From the NCBI GenBank assembly GCA_046328125.1, contig JAXLXF010000014.1, positions 62,001 through 126,000 of the forward strand: DNA of 64,000 nt, given 5' to 3'. A program made the position numbers and the translations under genes. Shown here in pieces: positions 32,701 to 39,843 of this stretch (positions within the stretch are counted from its first letter, which is position 1; every line of letters begins with the position of its first letter). This stretch comes from JADZEM01 sp046328125. GTDB taxonomy: Bacteria; Chloroflexota; UBA6077; JACCZL01. Below the pieces are notes generated by a model. It was not told where the DNA came from and did not search any database. It saw only the letters and a list, made by a program, of their open reading frames with translations.

Positions 32701-32924
32701 TGTACGAGACGGCTGACGGGGTGACACTCGTGATCTTCGACGTGGACGGCCTCGCCGGCTCAAGTACCAGTGAGAACGGCACACTGGCCGAGCACCTGGC
32801 CCGTGCCTTTGAGCGAGCGACGGGACGTGCACCCGCCGCCGTCGACGTCATCTGCGGCAGCGAGGGCTCGTGCGCCAGATTTGCGCTGAGGGAATCGGAC
32901 ACCCTTCGATTTCACAGTAGCTAA
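29697..32924 (+). CDS. AddA-like UvrD/Rep helicase with degenerate nuclease end
   Basis: 1075 residues from GTG 29697, which overlaps the AddB-like stop by four bases (GTGA). All superfamily 1 helicase motifs are present: Walker A AGAGTGKT (28-35), FVDEFQDTDPLQ near 366, GDPKQSIYRFR, TIHKSKGLEFPVV and LYVATTRARDHL. AddA proteins carry a C-terminal nuclease with a D..DxK core. Here the matching place reads LVIFDVDG near residue 1012, with no Lys, so this nuclease is probably inactive. With its partner broken, the pair may no longer act as an end-resection enzyme. It is the last gene before the right att site. Confidence 0.87.
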   Translation: MTDQRTPVDAADRARLLTEHDRTFFVEAGAGTGKTTVLVGRIVALVRAGHVEMASLAAITFTEAAAAELRDRVRAELERAAANVEYSDEERGRCHEAAAGIHLAQISTIHAFAASLLRAYPLEAGLPPGIAPLDDIEQGARFDERFRAWFWGDALRPPASHTVRRALLLGLTQDHLRELALALQAQHDLLTPTTAWPSAAPDDAVAAAHAVAAVLAEADGYLGYAVNGPRDPLAQVILRARPWAARLRDSTSDEGSLAALLGLGVLKSPGSQKNWGKLPEGENACKRIKDLVKEANERIALVLEGHRAVTLSGMLAALRDFTLVGVAERRSDGAATFQDLLAWARDLLRDLPEVRRRAQSRYRRVFVDEFQDTDPLQAELVFYLCAVPDAPLPADWRDIRLVPGKLFVVGDPKQSIYRFRRADIGVYDDLQERLADGRVYLVQNFRSVPPVLTWVNYHFAGHMRPAPRIQPAYVDLHPRRGPFDGHDRLGVYRIGTAVGGNAAAVAAAEAAALTATAHAVVEDGWPVLGHGDDGTPVVRAAGYSDICILIRSRTHLRALERALEDGGVPYRVESGTLLLATQEVRDLLAGLRTIDDPSDQVALVGALRSPAFAITDPDLLRWVEGGGRLDYEDPGDGPDGRVKQALACLAEFHARRHRLAPPALIEAYIGERLLAASAFGDVRPRESWRRLRYVVARARQLATSGRHSLRAFLDWIDGLARAEARDAESAEAEPDEAAVRILTIHKSKGLEFPVVLLAGLGSGRGGGTSAVELIADRQSGALICRVGQEWRTAGFEDAQAHEQRLADAELARLLYVATTRARDHLVLSLFRTTSAISSPAALIEDRLDGTNGLCHPLSLARDGSVSTNLSGEQGESTPAARWGDEEDEAAWLAERRDLLKRLGAEPRIDDGDASGLAGDPDADRPDGREASFVQRVRALAYRSDPGHLRLYGEDDPDVIARAETIVGSEAFERAVTSPTCRRAVPLLAVVDGVVHDLVVDLVYETADGVTLVIFDVDGLAGSSTSENGTLAEHLARAFERATGRAPAAVDVICGSEGSCARFALRESDTLRFHSS

Positions 32925-33183
32925 GCGAGCCTATTCCACGGCGAGAAGCCGGCGAGTGCCTGATCTTCGACGAGGCGCGGGCGCGCCGACTAATCGACCG
33001 GTACCACGCACTGAGCTGCGAGTCATGATGGACAAACATGGGCATCATGATGCCGTGCGCCGATCGTCGGGGAGCGTATTGGGGAGCGGAGCCGTTGGTG
33101 GCATGGGGAGCGCTGGGGCGTCCCGCCGGGCGGAATCCTCGTGTTCAGTATCACCCCAAACGCTCCCTTAACTGCCAGCGGTG

Positions 33184-33205
33184 GATTCCTGTCGTCGGCT
33201 CCACC
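33184..33205 (+). other. attR: right attachment core of the island
   Basis: An exact 22-base copy of 4781-4802 (the tRNA-Thr 3' end). Identity stops on both sides. About 260 bases with no recognisable gene separate it from the last cargo gene. Confidence 0.88.
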
Positions 33206-33668
33206 ACTACCGAAGACGAAGACCCCTCAGAAGCCGGCTTCTGAGGGGTCTTTTCTCGTCCGACACTCACGCGAGCCGCCGACCTGGGGCCGCGGCTCGC
33301 TGCTCGCGTCTTCGATTGTCTGGGATACCGGCGTCCCTCGCCTTGACCGCTTCAGCCGTACACCTGCCAGGGGGCGTCGCCGCGTCCGATGCTACCGGAT
33401 CGGTCCTCCGCCTCCACTCCGCGCCTTCGAGCGTTACCTTCTCAGCGGGCTACGGGTCGGGGCGCCAGGGTCGTCGCGCTGATCGCTCTCACCGCTACCA
33501 CTCGCCTCCTTCCCACTCATAGTATACCCCCTGATCAGAAGGGCTGACCGACAAGGGGCTGACCGGACAACGGTGTCCCGTCCGCCCGCCCAATCGAGTG
33601 CGAACAGCGCGCCAAAACGGGCGGGACACTCCGGACAACAGCGCGTACACCGAGCGTTGTCCGCCGCG
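33206..33668. other. Gene-free stretch beyond attR
   Basis: Apart from the terminator at 33221-33254, I see no convincing gene, repeat or RNA here. Open frames on both strands are short and lack ribosome sites. Confidence 0.5.
33221..33254 (+). terminator. Rho-independent terminator, probably the original tRNA-Thr terminator
   Basis: A perfect 15-bp inverted repeat (GACCCCTCAGAAGCC and its complement, 33221-33250) is followed by TTTT. It begins 15 bases after the tRNA-end copy, where a tRNA terminator would sit. The island therefore appears to have inserted between the tRNA and its own terminator. Confidence 0.85.
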
Positions 33669-33748
33669 GGGCTGTTTCAAAGTCGTGCCTACCGCCTGGG
33701 AGCGCGGCCATCCTGGCCGCCCCGGTTTTGCAACGAAGCGGCCAGGAT

Positions 33749-35570
33749 GTCTCTGTTGATTTATGTCTGGCGCGGGTCGGGGGAGCAGGCGCCGTTGGAG
33801 GCGGGGAGCGGGGGAGCAGGGTGGGCCGGGGATGCGGGAGCGGCTCAGGGGAGTGCGCCGGCCGGTCTGGTGAGGGGCGGTGGGAGGAAGGGGCCGTGTT
33901 GGAGGGTAGCGAGGGCACGGGCGAGACGCTTGACGTTGCAGGCGGCGGCCTTGAGGAGGTGCTCGAAGTGGCGCTTGGCGTCGCCGCGGTAGCGATGGCG
34001 GCGCAGGCCATGGGCGCGGACCAGTTCGGAGAGGGTCGCTTCGATGCCGGCGCGGGTTTTCAGCTTCTCCCGGAAGGCCGGGGTCTGGGCCTCGGCACGG
34101 CGAGCGGCGAGGCGGGCGTAGTGCTCGGAGATGCTGAGGTTGCGGCCGCCCTTGCTGTCGGTGCACTGGGGCCGGAGCGGGCAAGCGGCGCAGACGGCGG
34201 CCGGGAAGCGGATCTGGAGCGCGTGACTGCCGTCGCGCTCGCGGCGGACCGCCCATTTGGTGGACGTCTGACCGGCCGGGCAGATCGCCTGGCGCGCGGC
34301 GTGGTCGAGGGTGAAGTCGGCGATCTTGAAGCCGTTGGGCGAGGTGTCGGCCAGGGGTGGGCCGACCAGGTCGATCTCGGCCGCGGCGCTCTCGGCGAGG
34401 TGCTTGCCCGAGACGTAGCCGCTGTCGACCACCTGCTCGGTGGGCAGCAGATCCTGCTCGGTCAGGTGCGCGCGGATCTCGGCCAGCGCCTGGCCGTCGC
34501 CACTGGGCGCCGGGCTGGTCGTGACGTCGGTGATGAAGCGGACCTGGTCGGCAGGATCGACCGGCCCCGCGTCGTCAGCGGCGGGCGGCTCGGCGATGGT
34601 CTCGGTGACGTGGACCTTGTCGCCCCACCAGACGTGCCCCCGTTTCTGCCCGATTCGGACCCCCGGATCGTGTGGCGTCACGATCAGCTCGGTGCTGTCG
34701 AGCGTCTTGCTCCGCCACCGCACGCCGTCGTCAGCGCGCTCGTACCGCTGCTGCCAGATCGTCGTCAGCGTCTCGACCTCGGGCAGGGTGCGCAGCACGC
34801 CCGCGTCCGTGGCGGCGAGTCGGTCGAGCAGCCAGGCGCCGTCCTGCCCCACCCGCACTAGCTCGGCCTGCCGCTCCTCCGCCGTCAGCCGAGAGTCCGA
34901 CCGCCGCTCCAGGTACTGCGTCCGATACGCGGTCGGCACCGCCTGCGCGACCCAGGCCGCGTCGACCTCCCCCAGCGCCCGCAGCGCCAGCCGCAGCGCC
35001 TCCCAGACCAGCTCCAACTGGCTCAGCTCCCGCACCGCCCCGAGCACCCCCAGCGCGTCGGTCCGCTGCTTCCCCACCTTCTGCAAGAACCCCAGCCCCC
35101 GCACCTGCTCCAGCACGAGGTCGAACAGCAGCCGACTCTGCTCGTGCTTGAGCAGCCGTCGCCGAAAGTAGCTCAGGCACGAGAAGTCGAACCCCGGATC
35201 GTCCACCGCCAGGTGCAGCGCGTACTTCCAGTCCAGCCGCACCCGCACCGCCCGGGCCGCTTCCCGATCTGGCAGGTTCTCCATGAACTGGAAGATCGTC
35301 ACCAGCATCAGCACCGATGGCGACACCGCCGCACGCCCACGCGGCTCGTACAACTCGGCGAACTGCCCGTCCCGGACCAGCTCCGCCAACCGCTCCCCGA
35401 TCACCCGATACGGGTCCCGCTCCTTCAACACCGCCGCCCCGACCGCCGCGATGTCCTCGGGCATCTCGTTCGGGTCCCGTTCGCGCAGCACCATCCCCCA
35501 CCCCCGCCGCTCTGCCTCCGCTTTACCAGCCATATCAAACCCCATCAGGCTTGACAAAATCAACAGAAAC
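33749..35570 (-). mobile_element. IS1182-family insertion sequence
   Basis: The ends are inverted (GTCTCTGTTGATTT at 33749; GTTTCTGTTGATTT read from 35570) with a 5-bp AGGAT duplication at 33744-33748 and 35571-35575. It contains a single transposase gene and is inserted within the right arm of a palindromic repeat. Confidence 0.85.
33845..35545 (-). CDS. IS1182-family transposase
   Basis: About 566 residues from ATG 35545 (a TTG at 35563 or a later ATG at 35494 are alternatives). The N-terminal segment RVIGERLAELVRDGQFAELYEPRGR and LTIFQF-like helices are typical of IS1182 (IS1182/IS5-like DDE) transposases. So are a Cys cluster (CAACPLRPQC) and a C-terminal helical tail with RHRYRGDAKRHFEHLLKAAACNVKRLAR. 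The frame is uninterrupted, so the element may be active. Confidence 0.88.
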   Translation of the reverse strand: MGFDMAGKAEAERRGWGMVLRERDPNEMPEDIAAVGAAVLKERDPYRVIGERLAELVRDGQFAELYEPRGRAAVSPSVLMLVTIFQFMENLPDREAARAVRVRLDWKYALHLAVDDPGFDFSCLSYFRRRLLKHEQSRLLFDLVLEQVRGLGFLQKVGKQRTDALGVLGAVRELSQLELVWEALRLALRALGEVDAAWVAQAVPTAYRTQYLERRSDSRLTAEERQAELVRVGQDGAWLLDRLAATDAGVLRTLPEVETLTTIWQQRYERADDGVRWRSKTLDSTELIVTPHDPGVRIGQKRGHVWWGDKVHVTETIAEPPAADDAGPVDPADQVRFITDVTTSPAPSGDGQALAEIRAHLTEQDLLPTEQVVDSGYVSGKHLAESAAAEIDLVGPPLADTSPNGFKIADFTLDHAARQAICPAGQTSTKWAVRRERDGSHALQIRFPAAVCAACPLRPQCTDSKGGRNLSISEHYARLAARRAEAQTPAFREKLKTRAGIEATLSELVRAHGLRRHRYRGDAKRHFEHLLKAAACNVKRLARALATLQHGPFLPPPLTRPAGALP

Positions 35571-35670
35571 AGGATGGCCGCGCTCCCAGGCGGATCCGAC
35601 TCACACCGCTCACGCCACAGTGGCCGGACTTTGAAACGGCCCTATCATCCGCCACCCGCGGTTACCCGTC

Positions 35671-35698
35671 GTTCACGGGCGGCAACCGCCACAGAAAC
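35671..35698 (+). promoter_or_regulatory. Tripartite motif site, upstream of collagen-like gene
   Basis: Three half-sites GTTCAC, GGCAAC and AGAAAC, with spacers of 4 and 6 bases, 132 bases before the collagen-like start codon. One of nine such sites between 35.6 and 52 kb. Confidence 0.65.
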
Positions 35699-35829
35699 GC
35701 CGGCGGCACACACTGACGACGGACGGCCACGACGTCGCCAGTCGAGCCGGCACAGACGAAGCGAGTGGCCGATCGGACCAGACCTATCAGCGATGCTCGG
35801 AACAGAGCATCGGAGAGGAGCGATCCGCG

Positions 35830-36945
35830 ATGCGAAACCTCCAGGAGCCAGGTCGGGCACGGCCACGGCTTATCACGATCTCGGCGTATCTCGCCGTGGC
35901 TGTTGCTCTCATCATCGGCACGAGCGCCCAGGGCGGGCCAATACCCGCTGCGATCGCTCGCGGATCGCCCGACGCTACCGGTGACGCCGCTGGAGCCGTT
36001 CTCACAGCCAGCGCACCCCGGCTCGACGACGGAACGCTCGGACAGAGCGACGCGCAACTGCTGACCACGGCTCGCCAGGACGACCGTGTCGATCAGTCCG
36101 CCCCAGCCGGGCCACCAGGACCCGGCGGTCCACCTGGGCCGGGCGGTCCACCTGGGCCGGGCGGTCCACCTGGGCCGGGCGGGCCTCCAGGACCCGGCGG
36201 GCCTCCAGGACCGGGTGGCCCCTCCGGACCACCAGGGCCTCCCGGACCTCAGGGACCAGCCGGCCCGGCCGGTCCCGTCGGTCCCATAGGTCCGGTCGGT
36301 CCAACTGGTCCCGCCGGGGCTGACGGACCGCCTGGGCCTCCTGGAGCCATCGGGCCTGCTGGCCCCACCGGACCAGCCGGGCCGGTCGGCCTGACTGGCC
36401 CAGCCGGTCCGACCGGAGCCACCGGCTTGCCTGGGCCAATCGGCCTGCCTGGGCCAATCGGCCCGCCCGGACCGCAAGGATCGCACGGGCACGACGGCGA
36501 CGACGGGCCGGAGGGCGCACAAGGCCCGCAGGGCGCCACCGGGCCTGAGGGTTCGCAAGGCCCCCAGGGGCCACAGGGTCCACAGGGTCCACAGGGGCCT
36601 CAAGGTCCACAGGGGCCTCAAGGTCCAGCTGGTCCGCCAGGACCGCAAGGCTCATCCGCCTTGTTCGAGTATCGGGCCGACCAGGCGGCCATCGGCGCAG
36701 GCCAGCACGCCACCCGCGTCACCTTCTCCTCACCGCTGCCGGACGCCAGCTACCGCGTGTCGCTGGTGCCCATTCAGTCGGACTCGTCCGGCTGGACCGT
36801 GGATGACACCTGCCACTACCTGACGGTGGTCTCGAAGACGTCCGTGGGATTCGTCATCGACGTTCGGACCTGCGACGGCTCGCACGGCGAACAGCCAGTT
36901 CCGACGACGCTCTACGTCGATTGGATCGCGCTGCCATCGCGGTAG
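35830..36945 (+). CDS. Secreted collagen-like (Gly-X-Y) repeat protein
   Basis: 371 residues behind the ribosome site GGAGAGGAG. Residues 14-45 are a signal peptide. A short linker follows, then an uninterrupted-looking Gly-Pro-rich Gly-X-Y region from about 93 to 275. It is built in part from an 18-base DNA repeat (36128-36181) and 9-base repeats near 36560. The last 95 residues form a globular domain (ASYRVSLVPIQSDSSGW, two Cys), which may trimerise the helix as in other bacterial collagens. It is likely a surface or matrix protein. Repeat number probably varies between strains through slippage. Confidence 0.88.
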   Translation: MRNLQEPGRARPRLITISAYLAVAVALIIGTSAQGGPIPAAIARGSPDATGDAAGAVLTASAPRLDDGTLGQSDAQLLTTARQDDRVDQSAPAGPPGPGGPPGPGGPPGPGGPPGPGGPPGPGGPPGPGGPSGPPGPPGPQGPAGPAGPVGPIGPVGPTGPAGADGPPGPPGAIGPAGPTGPAGPVGLTGPAGPTGATGLPGPIGLPGPIGPPGPQGSHGHDGDDGPEGAQGPQGATGPEGSQGPQGPQGPQGPQGPQGPQGPQGPAGPPGPQGSSALFEYRADQAAIGAGQHATRVTFSSPLPDASYRVSLVPIQSDSSGWTVDDTCHYLTVVSKTSVGFVIDVRTCDGSHGEQPVPTTLYVDWIALPSR

Positions 36946-37096
36946 AGGCCGTGCAGCGCACGGCGCCCTGGGCGCTCACGCAGCATCTCATGTCGGCGTG
37001 AACACCCAGAGCGCCCCGCCCGGCCCAATCGTCCAACGGGCCAGCCACTGATGCGCGCAACGGCAGGCGCCAGCATCGCCGTCGACGATGGCCCAC

Positions 37097-38080
37097 TCAA
37101 GACACGTTGGCACCGAACTGACACTGGATCCGGGCGGAGCGGCGCAGCTTGCGAAGGGCCGCGTCCTCGATCTGACGGGCCCGCTCACGCGTGACCCCGA
37201 GCGCCGTCCCGACGTCCACGAGCGACGACTCCCGGCACCCTCCCAGACCGTAGCGCAGGCGCAGCACCGCGGCCTCGCGCGGCTGCAGCATCTCCGTCAG
37301 CGCATCGTCGAGGCCGCTCGCCGTGAGACGATGCTCCACGATCTCCAGGGCGTCGTCCACCGACTCGTCCGGCAGGATCTCCGCCAGCGTCAGATCCTCG
37401 GTCACTGGCCCGTCGATCGAGACTGGCCGTTCGAGTGCCGCCGCGCGCGCCATGACCCGCTGCGCCGCCGGATCCAGATGGTCCCGCTGCTCGGTCGGCG
37501 TCGATGCCCGCCCCAGCTCCTGCTCCAACCTGTGGACGGCATACCGAGCGCGGGCGAGCTGCTCGCCAACGTAGACCGGCAGCCGGATCAGCCGGCTCGA
37601 ATTCGCCAGGCTCCGATGGATAGCCTGTCGGATCCACCACATCGCGTAGGTCGAGAATCTGGTCCCGCGCCGCCAGTCATACCGGCCGGCCGCGCGATAG
37701 AGCCCGAGATTCCCGTCCTGAATCAGATCCTCGAGATCGACGCCGCGCCCGACGTAGCGTCGTGCCACCGCCACGACCAGCCGCAGGTTCGACTCGACCA
37801 GCTTGTCGAACGCCGCCTCGCCGATCCGAACGGCTTCCTCCAGCTCGTCGCGCGTCAGGCGATCCACGGCGGTCGTGAGAGCGTTTCGCGCCTCGCGGCC
37901 CGCCTCCACCTCTTGCGCCAGCGCGATCTCCTGGTCAGCGGTCAAGAGCGGCGACGATCGCAGCTCGTCCAGGTAGATCGCAAGGTCCGACACCGGCTGG
38001 TCAGATCGACGTTCTTCCGTCGCCGCCGTCCCACCGGGCAGCACGGCGGGCTCCTCACTGGATGGCAGCATGGCGATCAT
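37097..38080 (-). CDS. RNA polymerase sigma-70 factor, group 2 type
   Basis: 327 residues. It has region 1.2 (DLAIYLDELRSSPLLTADQEIALAQ), region 2 (NLRLVVAVARRYVGRGVDLEDLIQDGNLGL, TRFSTYAMWWIRQAIHR), region 3, and region 4 with the helix-turn-helix VDVGTALGVTRERARQIE. It lacks the acidic region 1.1 of a primary sigma factor and is short, so it is a non-essential paralogue, most likely for stress or stationary phase. Its leader carries one of the tripartite motif sites, so it may belong to, or drive, the neighbouring regulon. No anti-sigma gene is adjacent. Confidence 0.92.
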   Translation of the reverse strand: MIAMLPSSEEPAVLPGGTAATEERRSDQPVSDLAIYLDELRSSPLLTADQEIALAQEVEAGREARNALTTAVDRLTRDELEEAVRIGEAAFDKLVESNLRLVVAVARRYVGRGVDLEDLIQDGNLGLYRAAGRYDWRRGTRFSTYAMWWIRQAIHRSLANSSRLIRLPVYVGEQLARARYAVHRLEQELGRASTPTEQRDHLDPAAQRVMARAAALERPVSIDGPVTEDLTLAEILPDESVDDALEIVEHRLTASGLDDALTEMLQPREAAVLRLRYGLGGCRESSLVDVGTALGVTRERARQIEDAALRKLRRSARIQCQFGANVS

Positions 38081-38154
38081 GGTCTCACATCCTCAGGTCA
38101 TCCGCTGACGCCTCCGAAATCACCGGCGCCCTAAAACAAGTCTCGCCCACCGAC

Positions 38155-38182
38155 GTTGCCACTCAGGTGGCCGGACGTGAAC
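38155..38182 (-). promoter_or_regulatory. Tripartite motif site, upstream of sigma factor
   Basis: Minus-strand GTTCAC-N4-GGCCAC-N6-GGCAAC, ending 75 bases before the sigma-factor start codon. Confidence 0.65.
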
Positions 38183-38252
38183 CCGGGGTTACAGCATCCG
38201 ACCGCCACCGCCACCAGCGCTGCCTGAGAGGCGTGCCGGCTTCCTGGGACCA

Positions 38253-38301
38253 CGGCCATCCTGGCCGCCCCGGTCGGTCACCCCACCGCGGCGGCCAGGA
38301 T
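38253..38301. repeat. Degenerate copy of the GGCCATCCTGGCC palindrome
   Basis: ATCCTGGCCGCC (38258-38269) is the inverted complement of 38290-38301, and the left arm also holds the inner palindrome CGGCCATCCTGGCCG. The outer arms are partly lost. It lies in the gap between the sigma-factor leader and the 3' end of the eRF1-like gene. Confidence 0.65.
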
Positions 38302-38333
38302 CGGAGAGGCCGCGCTCTCAGGGCGGGTGGGCC

Positions 38334-39479
38334 TCAATAGCGCGTCCAGCCGCCGAGCCAGTCAGATGGCGCAAGCAGCGTTGCTGCCTGGCCGGACACC
38401 AGCTCGACCCGCGCTCCCTGCTGCCCCGCGAGCTCGATCAGGCGCTCGCGGAGGTCGCCGATCGTGCGGGTGGGCGTCCCGCACATGACACACGCGCCGA
38501 AGCCCACGGTCACGCGCCCACAGGCCGGACACTCGCCCCCCTCGCCCGCGAACCCCTCCGCGATGAACAGCACCGACACACGCCGATCGTTGAGTGCGTC
38601 GAGCGTCTGGCGCAGGCCAAGCTCGACGTGCGGGGTTGACGCTGCGTCGAGCAGCTCCTCGACCTCGGTCTGCTCCACGCGTCGCTCGATCCGTTCGGCG
38701 GCTTCAGCGGTCGCCTCCAGCACATCCGCGTCCCGGGCGTACATCCCGAGGCTCAGCGTGCCAGCGATTCGCGCTCGGAGCCTCCGGGGGAGATGGGCGC
38801 GCAGCACGGCCAGTGCCTCGTCCGGGCCGCCGATCAGCAGGTGCTCGAATGGACGTGCCTGGAGCAGCGCCGACAGCTCCTGGATCGTGTGCTTCGCGTG
38901 GCGCAGGACGTGATCCTCGTGATGGCGAGCGTAGCGCGTCTGGGCGAGCGCGAACCAGCCGCCCGTCGCCTGCTTAGCCGGCACCTCGTCCCGGACCTCG
39001 CGAGACTCTTCGATCGACCCCAGGTAGACCGAGAAGATCCGAGCGCGCTCCTTGTCGAAGAGGACGACGGCGACGCGCTCGCACTCCTCGAGCATCATCT
39101 CCAGCGGCGCCAGGGCCGGCCGCTCGCCCCACGACACTTCCTCGTCCGGCCGTCGTGGCAGAGGCACGGCGTAGAAGTAGTCGTCGCCGCCCGACGCGAA
39201 CACGGCCAGACCAGGAGGCCCACGGCGGTCCGTTCCGACCACGTACGCTTCTGTCTGGCGAACCGATCGCTCGAACCTGTCGCGCTCCTCCTCGCCGAGC
39301 GAGGCCCGAATCCGCTTGCACCCGTCGCGCAAGGCCAGCACGTACGCCTGCCTATCGGAGCGCATCGACGAGGTGTCAACATACGCCGTGAGCACCCGCC
39401 GTGAGACCGGCGTGGTGTCGCTCAGCCGTCGCAGCAGCTCCGGGATCGCCTGCGTGCTCTCCATCGTGGTTGCCATCAT
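38334..39479 (-). CDS. Bacterial archaeo-eukaryotic release factor (baeRF/VLRF-like) protein
   Basis: 381 residues from ATG 39479 (GAGGG upstream); the long upstream open frame overlaps a divergent leader and is rejected. The layout is that of bacterial eRF1-like proteins: an N-terminal domain with VLTAYVDTSS, a middle domain with ARIFSVYLG, the L7Ae-like C-domain with EHLLIGGPDEAL and VSVLFIAEGF, and a zinc ribbon CPACGRVTVGFGACVMC. These families are proposed to act on ribosomes or tRNA under stress; none here shows a GGQ loop that I can find. It is divergent from the Lon-like gene across a 364-base shared control region. Confidence 0.8.
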   Translation of the reverse strand: MMATTMESTQAIPELLRRLSDTTPVSRRVLTAYVDTSSMRSDRQAYVLALRDGCKRIRASLGEEERDRFERSVRQTEAYVVGTDRRGPPGLAVFASGGDDYFYAVPLPRRPDEEVSWGERPALAPLEMMLEECERVAVVLFDKERARIFSVYLGSIEESREVRDEVPAKQATGGWFALAQTRYARHHEDHVLRHAKHTIQELSALLQARPFEHLLIGGPDEALAVLRAHLPRRLRARIAGTLSLGMYARDADVLEATAEAAERIERRVEQTEVEELLDAASTPHVELGLRQTLDALNDRRVSVLFIAEGFAGEGGECPACGRVTVGFGACVMCGTPTRTIGDLRERLIELAGQQGARVELVSGQAATLLAPSDWLGGWTRY

Positions 39480-39573
39480 GCTGCTACCCTCGGCGCCGAG
39501 GTCTGTGGCGTTGCACGACGCGCTTTGCGGCGCTCGGCAGTCGTCTCGGCTACCTTGAGGATCGCCGCGCCGG

Positions 39574-39601
39574 GTTGCCCGTGACGTTGCCGCTCGTGAA
39601 C
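39574..39601 (-). promoter_or_regulatory. Tripartite motif site, upstream of eRF1-like gene
   Basis: Minus-strand GTTCAC-N4-GGCAAC-N6-GGCAAC, a perfect match to the consensus, 95 bases before the eRF1-like start codon in the divergent leader shared with the Lon-like gene. Confidence 0.7.
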
Positions 39602-39661
39602 CGGGCATTGCTTCGCGCGCAGGTCGTGCCTGGCCGATGCACAGCCGCCGCCTCGTCTTTC

Positions 39662-39678
39662 GTTCACCCAGCAGTAAC
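39662..39678 (+). promoter_or_regulatory. Tripartite motif site (diverged), upstream of Lon-like gene
   Basis: GTTCAC-N5-AGTAAC on the plus strand; the third half-site is weak. It lies 165 bases before the Lon-like start codon. The rest of the 39480-39843 gap shows nothing else recognisable. Confidence 0.5.
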
Positions 39679-39843
39679 CGACAGTCATGGAATGCGCAAC
39701 CTGCCGCCCCTACGCTGGCGGTGTCGGCCACAGCGCAGACTGACAGGTCGGTGCCGCCAGGGCGGCTGGCCGCTCGAACGGCGAGCCGACGGACGACCCT
39801 CGGCAGTACCAGAACGTCAACGCCCGGCGCCATGGGAGGAGAC

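Larger units (their letters stand above)
33669..35642. repeat. MITE-like palindromic element, split by an IS1182-type insertion
   Basis: With the IS removed, about 147 bases remain. The outer ends (33669-33684 and 35627-35642) are inverted 16-mers differing at one base (core GTTTCAAAGTC). Inside is a perfect 29-bp inverted repeat, 33692-33720 against 33738-33748 joined to 35576-35593. Each inner arm itself contains the palindrome GCGGCCATCCTGGCCGC. It encodes no protein. Related palindromes lie at 38253 and 62653. Confidence 0.8.

Noticed and set aside
36100..36650. Short tandem DNA repeats that might suggest a CRISPR array
   Set aside because: The units are 9 and 18 bases, have no unique spacers and encode the Gly-X-Y tract of the collagen-like protein.
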